Positions 8,420 to 17,424 of a DNA stretch of 64,000 bases are shown here, one piece after another. Origin of the DNA: Bacillota bacterium (GTDB lineage Bacteria; Bacillota; Sulfobacillia; JAJZYS01; JAJYTV01); contig JAJZAT010000003.1 in the NCBI GenBank assembly GCA_021799275.1, forward strand, positions 73,708 to 137,707. Direction: 5' to 3'. Position numbers and translations under genes: made by a program. Numbering within the stretch: position 1 is the first letter of the stretch; each line of letters begins with the position of its first letter. The notes under the pieces are model-generated. The model ran no database searches and was not told the origin of the DNA. It saw only the letters and a program-made list of their open reading frames with translations.

Positions 8420-10024
8420 TCAGTCGCCGGCCTCGATCGCCACGGCCCGCACGGCCTCGTCCGCCAGCTCGGTGTGGAGGCCGCTCGCCACGCCCCAGTA
8501 GTAGAAGACGAGCGCACCGACGACCACCACCACGAGGTCCGCCGGGTAGTGGATCATGCCATGGCCACCGTTCGCGGCGGCACCGAATCGCGCCGAGCCG
8601 AAGTACGACATGCCCAGCATGAAGAGGAGGTAGACGACAAGCCAGATGCCCGCTCCGATCGACTTGGCGTCAGGCCGCTCGATCTCCTTCGGCATGATCG
8701 CGGAGAAGACCAGGTACAGCACCACACCGACGAGCAGGGTAACAAGGAGCTTCCAGTCGGTGTTCCAGCCCGTCCAGTAGATGATCAGCGAAGCGACCAC
8801 GAAGCCGATCGGCGCGATCACCGACATACCGCCGAGCTTGTAGGGACGTTTGGCGTCCGGATGCGTGCGCCGCAATACCGCGGCGGACACCGGGCCGATC
8901 GCGTAGGTGAAGACGGTCGCCGACGAGACGAGTCCCACCAGGCTCTGCCACGCCGGGAACGGCAGCAGGAACAAAAGGCCGAGGATGAACGCCACCCAGA
9001 GGGACGCGTACGGGATGCCCGTCCGCTCGTCGATCCTCCCCAGCGCCTTCGGAAAGTAACGGTTCTGGGCCAACGCGTAGATGACGCGCGCTGTCGAGGC
9101 GATGTAGATGTTGCCCGTGCCGGCCGGCGAGATGACCGCGTCCGCATAGAGCAGGACCGCGAGCCAGCCGAGGTTCAGGGCCGTCGCCACCTCGGCCATC
9201 GGCGCCGAGAAGGACACCTTGGCCCAGCCGCCCGCGAGGGCGCCAGGCGCTACGCCGCCGATGAAGACGAGCTGCAGCAGCACGTAGAGCGCGATGCCGA
9301 TGCCGATCGCCGTGATGATGGCCCTGGGCACGTCGCGCTGCGGGTTCTTGGCCTCGCCGGCCAGGTCGACCGCCTGGCGGAAGCCGAGGTACGCGAACAC
9401 GACGCCGGAGGTCGCCACCGCCTGCAGGACGCCCGCGGTGCCACCGGGAGCGAAGCCGTGGCTTGTGAAGTTGCCCCAGTGCAGCCCACCGACCAGGAAG
9501 ATGATCACCGTGAGGGTCGGCATGATGAACTTCACGGCCGTCACCACGGTGTTGACGCGCGCGAAGAGCCGCACGCCGAAGTAGTTGATGAGGAAGAAGA
9601 TCAGCATCAGCACCGCTGCGAGCGCGATGCCGCCACCCTGGATCAGTCCCGTCGTCGGGTTGTAGATCGACGGGATGTAGTGCGACGCGTACTGCACCAC
9701 AGCCTCGGCTTCGATGGCCGGCACCGACGCGTAGGCGATCCACGCGCCCCAGCCCATGATGAAGCTCGTCAGGCTGCCATGGGAGTAGTGCGGATACCGG
9801 GCGATGCCGCCGGCCTCAGGCAGCATGCCGCCGAGTTCGGCGTAGACGAGTCCGACCAGCAGGACGGCGATACCGCCGATGACCCAGGAGATGATGGCTG
9901 AGGGACCGGCGGCGTTGGCCGCGTACAGGGATCCGAAGAGCCAGCCGGACCCGATGATGGCACCGAGGCTCGCCATCGTCAGATCTAGTCGACTCATCTC
10001 CTTCCTGAGCCCCTTGTTGATCAA
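8420..10024 (-). CDS. APC superfamily amino-acid permease
   Basis: The 534-aa membrane protein has the APC helix-1 motif GAIIGSGWLFG, the helix-2/3 region GGMLPEAGGIARYPHYSHG and the helix-6 stretch GVVFAYLGFRQAVDLAGEAKNP, with 12 or more predicted helices. It would import or exchange an amino acid or amine; the substrate is not evident. The start is TTG 10024, with AAGGAGGG 7 nt upstream; an ATG nine codons later is a weaker choice. It is transcribed alone after a roughly 230-nt leader that contains a small ORF, and it converges on the dipeptidase gene. Confidence 0.88.
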   Translation of the reverse strand: MINKGLRKEMSRLDLTMASLGAIIGSGWLFGSLYAANAAGPSAIISWVIGGIAVLLVGLVYAELGGMLPEAGGIARYPHYSHGSLTSFIMGWGAWIAYASVPAIEAEAVVQYASHYIPSIYNPTTGLIQGGGIALAAVLMLIFFLINYFGVRLFARVNTVVTAVKFIMPTLTVIIFLVGGLHWGNFTSHGFAPGGTAGVLQAVATSGVVFAYLGFRQAVDLAGEAKNPQRDVPRAIITAIGIGIALYVLLQLVFIGGVAPGALAGGWAKVSFSAPMAEVATALNLGWLAVLLYADAVISPAGTGNIYIASTARVIYALAQNRYFPKALGRIDERTGIPYASLWVAFILGLLFLLPFPAWQSLVGLVSSATVFTYAIGPVSAAVLRRTHPDAKRPYKLGGMSVIAPIGFVVASLIIYWTGWNTDWKLLVTLLVGVVLYLVFSAIMPKEIERPDAKSIGAGIWLVVYLLFMLGMSYFGSARFGAAANGGHGMIHYPADLVVVVVGALVFYYWGVASGLHTELADEAVRAVAIEAGD

Positions 10025-10062
10025 GCGCGATTCCCTCCTTCATGCTGAAGCCTGACAAGCCA

Positions 10063-10170
10063 TCAAGGCCGTTGAAGCACTCGATACCTCCCCTCCGTAT
10101 CGATCTCGCCGACCGTCGCCAACACCGCGCACAGCCGACTTTGCCCACGTATATTCTTCGACCGGTCCAT
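10063..10170 (-). CDS. Possible 35-aa small ORF in the permease leader
   Basis: An ATG 4 nt after a perfect GGAGG opens a 35-codon frame (MDRSKNIRGQS...) ending 38 nt before the permease start. It is too short for the ORF track. The end of the frame forms a small stem CGATAC/GTATCG around a GGAGGGGAGG loop. It could be a leader peptide controlling the permease or a chance frame; no family is recognised. Confidence 0.3.
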   Translation of the reverse strand: MDRSKNIRGQSRLCAVLATVGEIDTEGRYRVLQRP

Positions 10171-10254
10171 TGTTCCTCCAGTTTTCTGGATCTCATGGAC
10201 GTCTCTAGGCCAGTTGTGCCTGTCCGGTTGTCCCTTCGGCCCATCGCCGTCCGG

Positions 10255-10288
10255 ACAAAAACGAAAGACGCCGGCCGCTTGGGCCGGC
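10255..10288 (-). terminator. Rho-independent terminator after miaA
   Basis: Read on the minus strand, a 7-bp all-GC stem (GCCGGCC/GGCCGGC) is followed by TCTTTCGTTTTTG. It lies 16 nt after the miaA stop and ends the miaB-ricA-mutS-mutL-miaA unit. Confidence 0.8.
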
Positions 10289-10303
10289 CGTGCGCTCCCC
10301 CCG

Positions 10304-11164
10304 CTACAGCATGGCCAGCAACTGACGCAGGCCCTCATCGGGACGCAGCCAGATTGTGTCCGGTTCGCGCCGCCACCAGGTCAGCTGACGCTTGGCGAGG
10401 CGCCGCGTCTCCATCTGCACCTGGCGCATGGCCTCTTCCGGACCCGTTTCGCCCCGCAGGTGGCGCAGGGCCTCGCGGTAGCCGATGGTCCGCTCCACCA
10501 GCGCCGAGGCCTGCGGGCCGCGGGTGACCAGCAGGCTTGTCTCGCGCAAAAGGTGAGGCCATAGGGTGAGGGCCCGCTCGTCGATCCTCGCGTAAAGCTG
10601 CGCGCGCGGCAGCTGCAGGCCGATCTTGAGGAAGCGCACCGGGGTGGCGCCCCCGCCGCCGCCAGCCGCGCGGGACCGCTCGATGACGCGTATCAGGCGC
10701 GGACGGTCCTGCGGCGAGAGCCTCCGCGCGCCAAGCGGGTCCACCGCCATGGCCTTCTCGTAGACCTCCGCGATGTCCGCCGCCTCGGCCCAGCGGCGCA
10801 CCTCGGGATCCGGCGGAGCGCCGAAGGCGTCCCACTCCCCGAGGGCTGCCCGCAGGTAGAGACCGGACCCGCCCGAGACGATCGGCACCGCCCCGCGCCG
10901 CTCGACCTCCCGGATCGCCTGCTGCGCCAGCAGCTGGTAGGTCGCGACCGTGATCCCCATGTCGGGGTCAGCGACGTCCAGGAGATGGTGCGGCACCCGC
11001 TCGCGCTCCTCGGCCGACGGCTTCGCGCTGCCGACGTCGAAGCCGCGATAGACCTGCACCGCGTCGGCGTTGACGATCTCGCCGCCGATCTCCGCGGCGA
11101 GCTGCAGGCAGAAGGCGCTCTTCCCCACCGCCGTGGGTCCGAAGACGGCGATTGGCCGGCTCAC
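10304..11164 (-). CDS. miaA: tRNA dimethylallyltransferase MiaA
   Basis: The P-loop GPTAVGKSAF, the substrate motif NADAVQVYRGFDVGSAKPS and GGSGLYLRA identify MiaA. The enzyme adds a dimethylallyl group to A37 of tRNAs that read UNN codons; MiaB, encoded in the same unit, then methylthiolates that base. At 286 aa it is slightly shorter than the usual 300-320, mainly at the C-terminus. The GTG start overlaps the mutL stop by 4 nt (GTGA). A clear terminator follows. Confidence 0.95.
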   Translation of the reverse strand: MSRPIAVFGPTAVGKSAFCLQLAAEIGGEIVNADAVQVYRGFDVGSAKPSAEERERVPHHLLDVADPDMGITVATYQLLAQQAIREVERRGAVPIVSGGSGLYLRAALGEWDAFGAPPDPEVRRWAEAADIAEVYEKAMAVDPLGARRLSPQDRPRLIRVIERSRAAGGGGGATPVRFLKIGLQLPRAQLYARIDERALTLWPHLLRETSLLVTRGPQASALVERTIGYREALRHLRGETGPEEAMRQVQMETRRLAKRQLTWWRREPDTIWLRPDEGLRQLLAML

Positions 11165-12894
11165 CGCCTGAGAAACCTCTGACGCAGCTCGTCGTAGCCG
11201 AGCCTCAGGTAGGTCGGCCGGCCGTGGGGGCAGAAGCGCGGCTCCCGGCAGTTCCAGAGCTGGCGGATAAGGCTCTGCTGCTCGATCGGGCTGAGACGGT
11301 CGTGTTCCTTGACGGACGCCCTGCAGGCCGCGAGCTCCCGGCGCACACGCTCCTCCCGCTCGATCGGGCCTTCCCCGCCCTGCGCGAGGGCGTCGAGAAG
11401 CTCCGGCAGCAGCGAGGGCGACGCCTCGCGGCCGAAGAGCCGCGGTACCGCGCGCACCAGGACATCCCGATCGCCGAAATGCTCCACCTCGAATCCGTAC
11501 CGGACAAGGTCCTCGAGATGATCCCCGAGCGTTTGGCTCTCCAGCGCGCTGAGGCGCACGACAAGGGGTGAGAGCAGCATCTGGGCCGCACGCACGTCCT
11601 GAAGTTCGAGCTGCTCGTAATGAATGCGCTCATGCGCCGCGTGCTGGTCGAAGAGATAGATCGCATCGCGATCGGCGGCGACGAGGAAGAGCCCGCCCGC
11701 CTGGCCGAGGGCGGCAGGGGCTTCGGTCAAAGTCTCCGGCGGCCGCTCGACCCCGGGCGCCCGGCCGTACCGCTCAAGCTCTTCCGCGAGGGTGAAGAGC
11801 GGGGCCTCCCTACCTGCGGCAACCTCTGCGGCGGACGGCAGGGCCATGCCGCCCGTGTCGGGCGGGGGCGCCGCGCCTGTGGCGACCGAGGGCGCCACAA
11901 CGGACCGCGGCTGAAAGCTCAGGGCGGCCGCAACGGCGTCGTGCAGGAGCGACGCCACCTCGCGCTCGCGGCGCAGTCGCACTTCGAGCTTCGCGGGATG
12001 GACGTTCACGTCGACATCGCCCGCCGGCACCTCGAGCCTCAGGCAGAAGACCGGGAACCTGCCCTTGAGCAGGCGCCCCTGGTAGGCGGCCTCGATCGCG
12101 TAGCGCAACCTGCCCGTCTCCACCGGCCGGCCACCAATGACGAGGAACTGCCACTGGCGGTTGCCGCGGTCGCGACCTGGGCGCGAGACGAGACCGTGGA
12201 CGCGACCCGCGTCCGCGCGCCCGTCCACCGGGACCAGGTTCTCCGCAACCTCGACGCCGAAGAGATCGGCGAACACTTCGCTCAGATTGCCGCTGCCACT
12301 GGTGCGCAAGGCCTCCTGGCCGTCCAGCGAGAGCGAGAACGCCACCTGCGGCGCCGCCATGGCCATACGCTCCAGCACGCCGATCACGCGCCGGGCCTCC
12401 GCCGGGGGCGGCAGCAGGAACTTGCGCCTTGCCGGCACCTGCCGGAAGAGGTCCCGGACCGCGACGCGCGTGCCGTGCGACATAGCGATGGGCGTCGGCG
12501 CCTGGAGCCTGCCGCCCTCCGCCTCGATCAGCATGCCGCCGCTCAGTTCCGGCGGTCGCGAGGCGATCTGAAGCCGCGAGACCGACGCGATCGACGGCAG
12601 CGCCTCGCCGCGGAAACCGTAGCTTGAGATCCCCGCGAGCTCGTCGATCGCTAGGAGCTTCGACGTCTGGTGGCGTCCGAGCGCCAGGGCAAGCTCCTCC
12701 GGGGCGATGCCGCCACCGTCGTCCGTCACCTCGACGAGGTCGATGCCGCCGCCCTCGAGGCGCACGAAGACATGCCGCGCGCCCGCGTCGACCGCGTTCT
12801 CCACCAGTTCCTTGACCACGGACGCGGGACGCTCCACCACCTCGCCGGCCGCGATCTGGTCGATCACGTCGGGGGGCAGCAGCCGGATCGGCAT
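11161..12894 (-). CDS. mutL: DNA mismatch repair protein MutL (endonuclease type)
   Basis: The N-terminal GHKL ATPase is complete: VVKELVENAVDAGA, DDGGGI, GRHQTSK and SYGFRGEAL. The C-terminal domain has the metal-binding nuclease motif DQHAAHERIHYE, then ACRASVKEHD and FCPHGRP, so this MutL should nick DNA itself, as in bacteria without MutH. The ATG at 12894 shares one base with the mutS stop (TGATG) and has GAGGAGGTG upstream; the track start six codons earlier is not needed. It is 577 aa with a proline-rich linker at about residues 330-390. Confidence 0.97.
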   Translation of the reverse strand: MPIRLLPPDVIDQIAAGEVVERPASVVKELVENAVDAGARHVFVRLEGGGIDLVEVTDDGGGIAPEELALALGRHQTSKLLAIDELAGISSYGFRGEALPSIASVSRLQIASRPPELSGGMLIEAEGGRLQAPTPIAMSHGTRVAVRDLFRQVPARRKFLLPPPAEARRVIGVLERMAMAAPQVAFSLSLDGQEALRTSGSGNLSEVFADLFGVEVAENLVPVDGRADAGRVHGLVSRPGRDRGNRQWQFLVIGGRPVETGRLRYAIEAAYQGRLLKGRFPVFCLRLEVPAGDVDVNVHPAKLEVRLRREREVASLLHDAVAAALSFQPRSVVAPSVATGAAPPPDTGGMALPSAAEVAAGREAPLFTLAEELERYGRAPGVERPPETLTEAPAALGQAGGLFLVAADRDAIYLFDQHAAHERIHYEQLELQDVRAAQMLLSPLVVRLSALESQTLGDHLEDLVRYGFEVEHFGDRDVLVRAVPRLFGREASPSLLPELLDALAQGGEGPIEREERVRRELAACRASVKEHDRLSPIEQQSLIRQLWNCREPRFCPHGRPTYLRLGYDELRQRFLRR

Positions 12895-15404
12895 CAGGGC
12901 ACCTCCTCGCACAGGCCCTTGAGCGCGGCGAGTTCCGCGAGGGCCTCGAGCGGCGTCATGCGCATCGGGTCCAGGCCGCGCAGCCGCTCGATCGCCGGGT
13001 GCGGCGGCACGTCGAACAGCGCGAGCTGGACGGCGCCGTCGGACGCGGCCGCGGCCACGGGCGCCTGCAACCGCTCCTCCGCGCGCGCGAGCACCGCTTC
13101 CGGCACACCCGCGAGACGAGCGACGTCGAGCCCGTACGAGCGGCTGGCCGCCCCCGAGACGATGCGGTGCAGGAACACGACCTTCCTGCCCTCCTCGGCC
13201 ACCGCGACCGTGAAGTTGCGGATGCCCCTCTCGCGTTCCGCGAGGCCGCAGAGCTCGAGGTAGTGCGTCGCGACGAGCGCGCGGCAGCGAACCACCGACG
13301 CGAGATATTCCGTCACGGCCGAGGCGATCGCGACGCCGTCCGCCGTACCGGTGCCGCGGCCCACCTCGTCCAGCACGACGAGGCTCTGCGCTGTCGCGTC
13401 GCGCAGGATCACCGCCACTTCAAGCATCTCCGCCATGAACGTGGATACGCCACGGGCCAGGTCATCCGAGGCCCCCACCCGCGTGAAGACGCGATCCGCG
13501 AGCCCGATCACGGCCCGTTCGGCCGGCACCAGCGATCCCGCCTGCGCCATGACCTGCAGCAGCGCGACCTGGCGCAGCACCGTCGACTTGCCGCCCATAT
13601 TCGGGCCGGTGATCAGGTGCAAGCGCTGGCCGCGAGCATCGAGCCTCGTGTCGTTCGGCACGAAGGCACCTTGCGGCAGGAGCGCCTCCACCACGGGATG
13701 GCGCGCGCCGACGAGGTCCAGGACAGGCTCGCGGCGCAGCTCGGGCCGCACGTAGCCGCGGCGCCTGCCCACCTCCGCCAGGGACTGCAACACGTCGAGC
13801 TCGGCGAGCGCAGCCGCCCTCGCCTGCACCGCGGGCGCCTCGGCCAGCACGGCCTGCCGCAGGTTCTCGAGCACCGCCGCCTCGAGCGCCTGCAGTTCCC
13901 GCTCGGCGCGAGCGATGAGTTCCTCCTGGCGGCGCAGCTCGTCCGTGACGAAGCGCTCGCCGCTCGCGATGGTCTGCCGGCGCTCCCAATGCGCGGGCAC
14001 CAGCTGGAGATTCGCCCGCGTCACCTCGATGTAGTAGCCGAAAACCTTGTTGAACCCGACCTTGAGCGTGCGGATGCCGGTCTCCTCGCGCGCCCTGCGC
14101 TCGAAGTCGACGAGGTACTCCTTGGCCCCGTCCTTGGCCGCGCGCAGACGGTCGATCTCGTCCGAGAAGCCCTGGCGCACAAAATTGCCGTCGCGTGCCA
14201 AGGCGGGTGGCTCGTCCTGCAGCGCGGCCCCGATCTCCGCCGCGACCGCGAGCGGCTCGCGCAGGACCTCGCCGATCGCCAAAAGCCGCTCGCCGCCGTC
14301 CTCGGGCAACCCTGCCGCGAGCTCTGGGCCGAGTGCGAGCGTCGCCGCGAGCGCGACGAAGTCGCGGGGGCCGGCGCTGCCGGCACCGAGCTTCGCGAGC
14401 AGCCGCTCCATGTCGCGCGCCCGCGAGAGCAGGTCGCGCAGGCGCGCGCGGCTGAGACCATCCTCGAAGAGCGCGACCACCGCCTCCTGGCGCGCCGCGA
14501 TCTCGGCGAGGTCCGAGAGGGGCCGCTCGAGCCATTCGCGCAGGAGCCTGCGCCCTGCGACGCTGCGCGTATCGTCGAGCACCCAGAGGAGGCTGCCCTG
14601 GCGCTGGCCGTCGAGCCGCTCGACGATCTCGAGGTTGCGCCTGGTCGCGGGATCGAGGCCAAGTCCCCGCTCCACCTCGTAGAGATGGGGCTCCTCGAGG
14701 TGGCGCAGGGCGCCGCGTTGCGTCTCGAGGAGGTAGGCATGCCCAAGGAGCGCGGCCCTCGCCGCGGCCGGCGGCAGGCGATGCAGGGCGTCGCCGAGCG
14801 CCTCGCGACTCTCCGCGAGGGCTGCCGCGCCGGGCATCGGCGCCCGCGGCACGTCGTAAAACTCGGGGCATTCCACGCCGTCCGCCAGGAGTTCCGCGAC
14901 GCCGTGCCGCTCGAGCTCCCGTACGGCTCCCCTCAGTCCCCGCTCGCCATGCTCGCCGCGCAAGGCGGCGACGCGGAAGTTGCCGTGGCCGAGGTCCAGG
15001 AGGCCGATGCCTGCGGCGGCGTCCACCTGCGTCAGCACGCCAAGCCAGCGCCTGGGGGCCTCCTCCGCCTCGCCCGCGTAAGTGGACGGCGTCACCACCC
15101 GCACCACCTCGCGCCGCACCAGGCCCTTGGCCTGCTTCGGGTCCTCCATCTGCTCACAGACGGCGACGCGGTAGCCGAGATCGACAAGGCGGCCGAGATA
15201 GGTCTCGGCCGCGTGGTAGGGCACGCCGCACATCGGCGTCTCCTTGTCGCGCGACGTGAGCACGAGATCGAGCAGGTTCGATACGAGCCGCGCGTCCTCG
15301 TCGAACAGTTCGTAAAAGTCGCCCAAGCGGAAGAAGAGAAGCGCGTCGGGGTGCTGCGCCTTGATCCGCCGGTATTGCTGCATCACCGGCGTCGACTCCG
15401 CCAC
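12894..15404 (-). CDS. mutS: DNA mismatch repair protein MutS
   Basis: The mismatch-reading Phe-X-Glu lies in FFRLGDFYELF near the N-terminus. The ATPase domain carries Walker A GPNMGGKSTVLRQ, Walker B with VLDEVGRGT and the GVSTFMAEM signature. At 836 aa it covers all MutS1 domains, with a short C-terminal tail. The start is GTG 15404 with AGGAG 8 nt upstream, and 18 nt separate it from ricA. The mutS-mutL pair is in normal order, in an operon with miaB and ricA as in Bacillus. Confidence 0.97.
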   Translation of the reverse strand: MAESTPVMQQYRRIKAQHPDALLFFRLGDFYELFDEDARLVSNLLDLVLTSRDKETPMCGVPYHAAETYLGRLVDLGYRVAVCEQMEDPKQAKGLVRREVVRVVTPSTYAGEAEEAPRRWLGVLTQVDAAAGIGLLDLGHGNFRVAALRGEHGERGLRGAVRELERHGVAELLADGVECPEFYDVPRAPMPGAAALAESREALGDALHRLPPAAARAALLGHAYLLETQRGALRHLEEPHLYEVERGLGLDPATRRNLEIVERLDGQRQGSLLWVLDDTRSVAGRRLLREWLERPLSDLAEIAARQEAVVALFEDGLSRARLRDLLSRARDMERLLAKLGAGSAGPRDFVALAATLALGPELAAGLPEDGGERLLAIGEVLREPLAVAAEIGAALQDEPPALARDGNFVRQGFSDEIDRLRAAKDGAKEYLVDFERRAREETGIRTLKVGFNKVFGYYIEVTRANLQLVPAHWERRQTIASGERFVTDELRRQEELIARAERELQALEAAVLENLRQAVLAEAPAVQARAAALAELDVLQSLAEVGRRRGYVRPELRREPVLDLVGARHPVVEALLPQGAFVPNDTRLDARGQRLHLITGPNMGGKSTVLRQVALLQVMAQAGSLVPAERAVIGLADRVFTRVGASDDLARGVSTFMAEMLEVAVILRDATAQSLVVLDEVGRGTGTADGVAIASAVTEYLASVVRCRALVATHYLELCGLAERERGIRNFTVAVAEEGRKVVFLHRIVSGAASRSYGLDVARLAGVPEAVLARAEERLQAPVAAAASDGAVQLALFDVPPHPAIERLRGLDPMRMTPLEALAELAALKGLCEEVP

Positions 15405-15422
15405 TAGATCACTCCTGATCCT

Positions 15423-15710
15423 TCAGGCGCCGCAGCTGCTGCAGCCGCCATCCTGTCGCTGCTCCGGCGAGAGGTGCCCGGTCAGAGGGAAGAGGAACAC
15501 GCTCGTGACCTGCTGCAGGAGCCGTTCCGCCCTGTACTTCGCGTCGGCGTAGGCCTGCACGCGCGGATCCGGGTCGTCCGGATCGATCGGGCCAAGGGCA
15601 AGCGGGCCGAGTTCCGCCTCGCGTGCCAGGAGATCAAGCACTTCCTTGGAATCCGAGACGGCGTCGGCGAGTTCCTGCGCCAGGCGCAGAATCTCGAGTC
15701 TCGACTTCAC
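15423..15710 (-). CDS. ricA: YlbF/YmcA family protein, probable RicA
   Basis: The 95-aa helical protein contains AQELADAVSDSKEV, AYADAKYRAERLLQQV and the C-terminal tail GGCSSCGA. In Bacillus subtilis ymcA (ricA) lies between miaB and mutS, exactly as here. RicA forms the Y-complex with RicF and RicT, which affects RNase Y-dependent mRNA processing, competence and sporulation, and binds Fe-S clusters through C-terminal cysteines. This copy is shorter than the 143-aa Bacillus protein and keeps only two tail cysteines. The GTG start overlaps the miaB stop by 4 nt. Confidence 0.82.
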   Translation of the reverse strand: MKSRLEILRLAQELADAVSDSKEVLDLLAREAELGPLALGPIDPDDPDPRVQAYADAKYRAERLLQQVTSVFLFPLTGHLSPEQRQDGGCSSCGA

Positions 15711-17032
15711 ACGGCCTCGCCCTCCAGGGTCCAGGTGTTCACGGACGCGATGCGCACGGCGGCCAGCTGGCCGGCCTGCTCGGCGACGCCTGGGAAGACG
15801 ACGGGCTGATTGAGCCGCGTCCTCCCCATCAGGCGCTGCCCGTTCTTCTTGGACACACCCTCGCAGAGTACCTCCACGGTCTTGCCGATCTGGCGCCGGT
15901 TCGCCTCCAGCGACAGGGCGTCGGTGACCTCGATCAGGCGCCCGAGGCGCTCCTTCTTCACGGCGAGAGGGATCTGCTCCGGGAAGGCCGCGGCCGGTGT
16001 GCCGCGCCGCGGCGAGAACATGAAGGTGAAGGACTTGTCGAACCGCAGCTGCCGGCAGAGGTCGAGCGTCTCCTCGAAGTCCGATTCGGTCTCGCCCGGG
16101 AAGCCGACGATCAGGTCGGTGGTGATGGAGGCCTCGGGCACGGTCCGACGGATGCGCTCGATCAGGTCGACATAGCGCTCGCGCGTGTAGCCGCGCGCCA
16201 TGCGCTTCAGCATATGCGGGCTGCCGGACTGCACGGGCACATGGAAGTGCTCGCAGACCTTGCGCGACGACGCGATGGCGTCGATCATCTCCTGGGTGAA
16301 ATCGCGGGGATGGCTCGTCGTGTAGCGGACGCGCTCGAGTCCGTCGACCTTGTCGAGTTCGGCGATCAGCGTCGCGAAGCTTTCGGCGCCGGGCAGATCC
16401 TTGCCATAGGCATTGACGTTCTGCCCTAGAAGCGTCACCTCGCGCACGCCGTCCCGCACCAGGGACTCGACCTCCGACCGGATCTCCCTAAGCGGGCGGG
16501 ACATCTCCCGACCGCGCACGTACGGCACGATGCAGTAGGTGCAGCGCTTGTCGCAGCCGCGCAGGATCGTCACCCACGCCGTGACGCCTCCCTCGCGCAC
16601 GCCACGGGGGAAGATCGGCATCTCCTCCGGCTCCGCGGCGACGTCGACCACCGTCGTCTGCGCGGTGCGCGCGTGCAGGAAGAGTTCGGGGAAGCGGTGC
16701 AGGTTGTGCGTGCCCATGACGAGGTTGACGTAGGGGTAGCGCTTCGCGAGCGCCGGCCCTACGCCCGGCTGCTGGGTCATGCAGCCGGCGATGCCGATGA
16801 CGAGTTCGGGGCGCTCGGCCTTGAGGAGCTTGAGCTCGCCCAGCTTGCCGTACACCTTGTCCTCGGCCGACTCGCGCACGCAGCAAGTGTTGAGCAGCAC
16901 CACGTCCGCGTCCTGGACCGACGGGATGCTTTCGTAACCGAGCTCCTCCAGATAGGCGAGGAGGATCTCGCTGTCGTTCTCGTTCATCTGGCAGCCATAG
17001 GTTTCGACGTGGCACTTTGGCCTGAGATCCAT
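15707..17032 (-). CDS. miaB: tRNA-2-methylthio-N6-dimethylallyladenosine synthase MiaB
   Basis: All parts of a radical-SAM methylthiotransferase are present: the N-terminal UPF0004 domain with cysteines in TYGCQMNEND, LNTCCVRE and GIAGCMTQQPG, the radical-SAM motif CDKRCTYCIVPYVRG, and a C-terminal TRAM domain (VEVLCEGVSKKNGQRLMGRT). It completes the ms2i6A37 modification begun by MiaA. I start at ATG 17032 (MDLRPKCHVETYG); the track's extra 15 residues are unlike family N-termini. It is the first gene of the minus-strand repair and modification unit. Confidence 0.95.
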   Translation of the reverse strand: MDLRPKCHVETYGCQMNENDSEILLAYLEELGYESIPSVQDADVVLLNTCCVRESAEDKVYGKLGELKLLKAERPELVIGIAGCMTQQPGVGPALAKRYPYVNLVMGTHNLHRFPELFLHARTAQTTVVDVAAEPEEMPIFPRGVREGGVTAWVTILRGCDKRCTYCIVPYVRGREMSRPLREIRSEVESLVRDGVREVTLLGQNVNAYGKDLPGAESFATLIAELDKVDGLERVRYTTSHPRDFTQEMIDAIASSRKVCEHFHVPVQSGSPHMLKRMARGYTRERYVDLIERIRRTVPEASITTDLIVGFPGETESDFEETLDLCRQLRFDKSFTFMFSPRRGTPAAAFPEQIPLAVKKERLGRLIEVTDALSLEANRRQIGKTVEVLCEGVSKKNGQRLMGRTRLNQPVVFPGVAEQAGQLAAVRIASVNTWTLEGEAV

Positions 17033-17424
17033 GCCGCCATATCCCCCCAAAAGCCGGGCTAATGCCAAGTATACCATTGGGCTCGGGGAGCCCCGCGGAG
17101 CGGCCGGCGCATTTGTGCACAGGTTTTTCTACAGCATACACAGCCCCGCCGCGGGACTCTAGACGACACCCGGGGCCTAGAAGAGCCCTCATTCGACAGA
17201 AAGCCCCAGGAATGTTCCACCGAGGGCCCAAGAACGCTGTCAAACCGGCGCCACATGGCCGTGCCGACACCACAAGGCCGCTCCCCGAGAGCTGCCGATC
17301 CGCGTCACCTCGCGCCGTCTCGTGTTGCAGACCGTCGCACCGACCTTGTCCGCCCGGGCCTTGGCGCAAGGCAGGTACGACGCCTTCGCGGCGCGAAGTG
17401 GCGGCATTCGGGAGGACCTGCACT
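17033..17424. other. Divergent intergenic region, miaB / DUF554
   Basis: About 390 bp separate the divergent starts. On the minus strand I see a -10-like TATACT about 35 nt before miaB without a good -35, and a perfect TTGACA near 17.25 kb without a convincing partner. No conserved ORF or structured RNA is visible; codon pattern in the overlapping track ORF breaks down before 17425. Confidence 0.4.

Noticed and set aside
12999-15407. 802-aa plus-strand ORF antisense to mutS, and similar long antisense ORFs (e.g. 19528-22623, 45452-47758, 55289-57670)
   Set aside because: They are shadows caused by high GC at third codon positions; compositions are Arg/Ala/His-rich with no domain, opposite strongly conserved genes.
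17101-17130. TTTGTGCACAGG as a DnaA box or replication site
   Set aside because: It differs from TTATCCACA at important positions, is single, and no origin genes are nearby.
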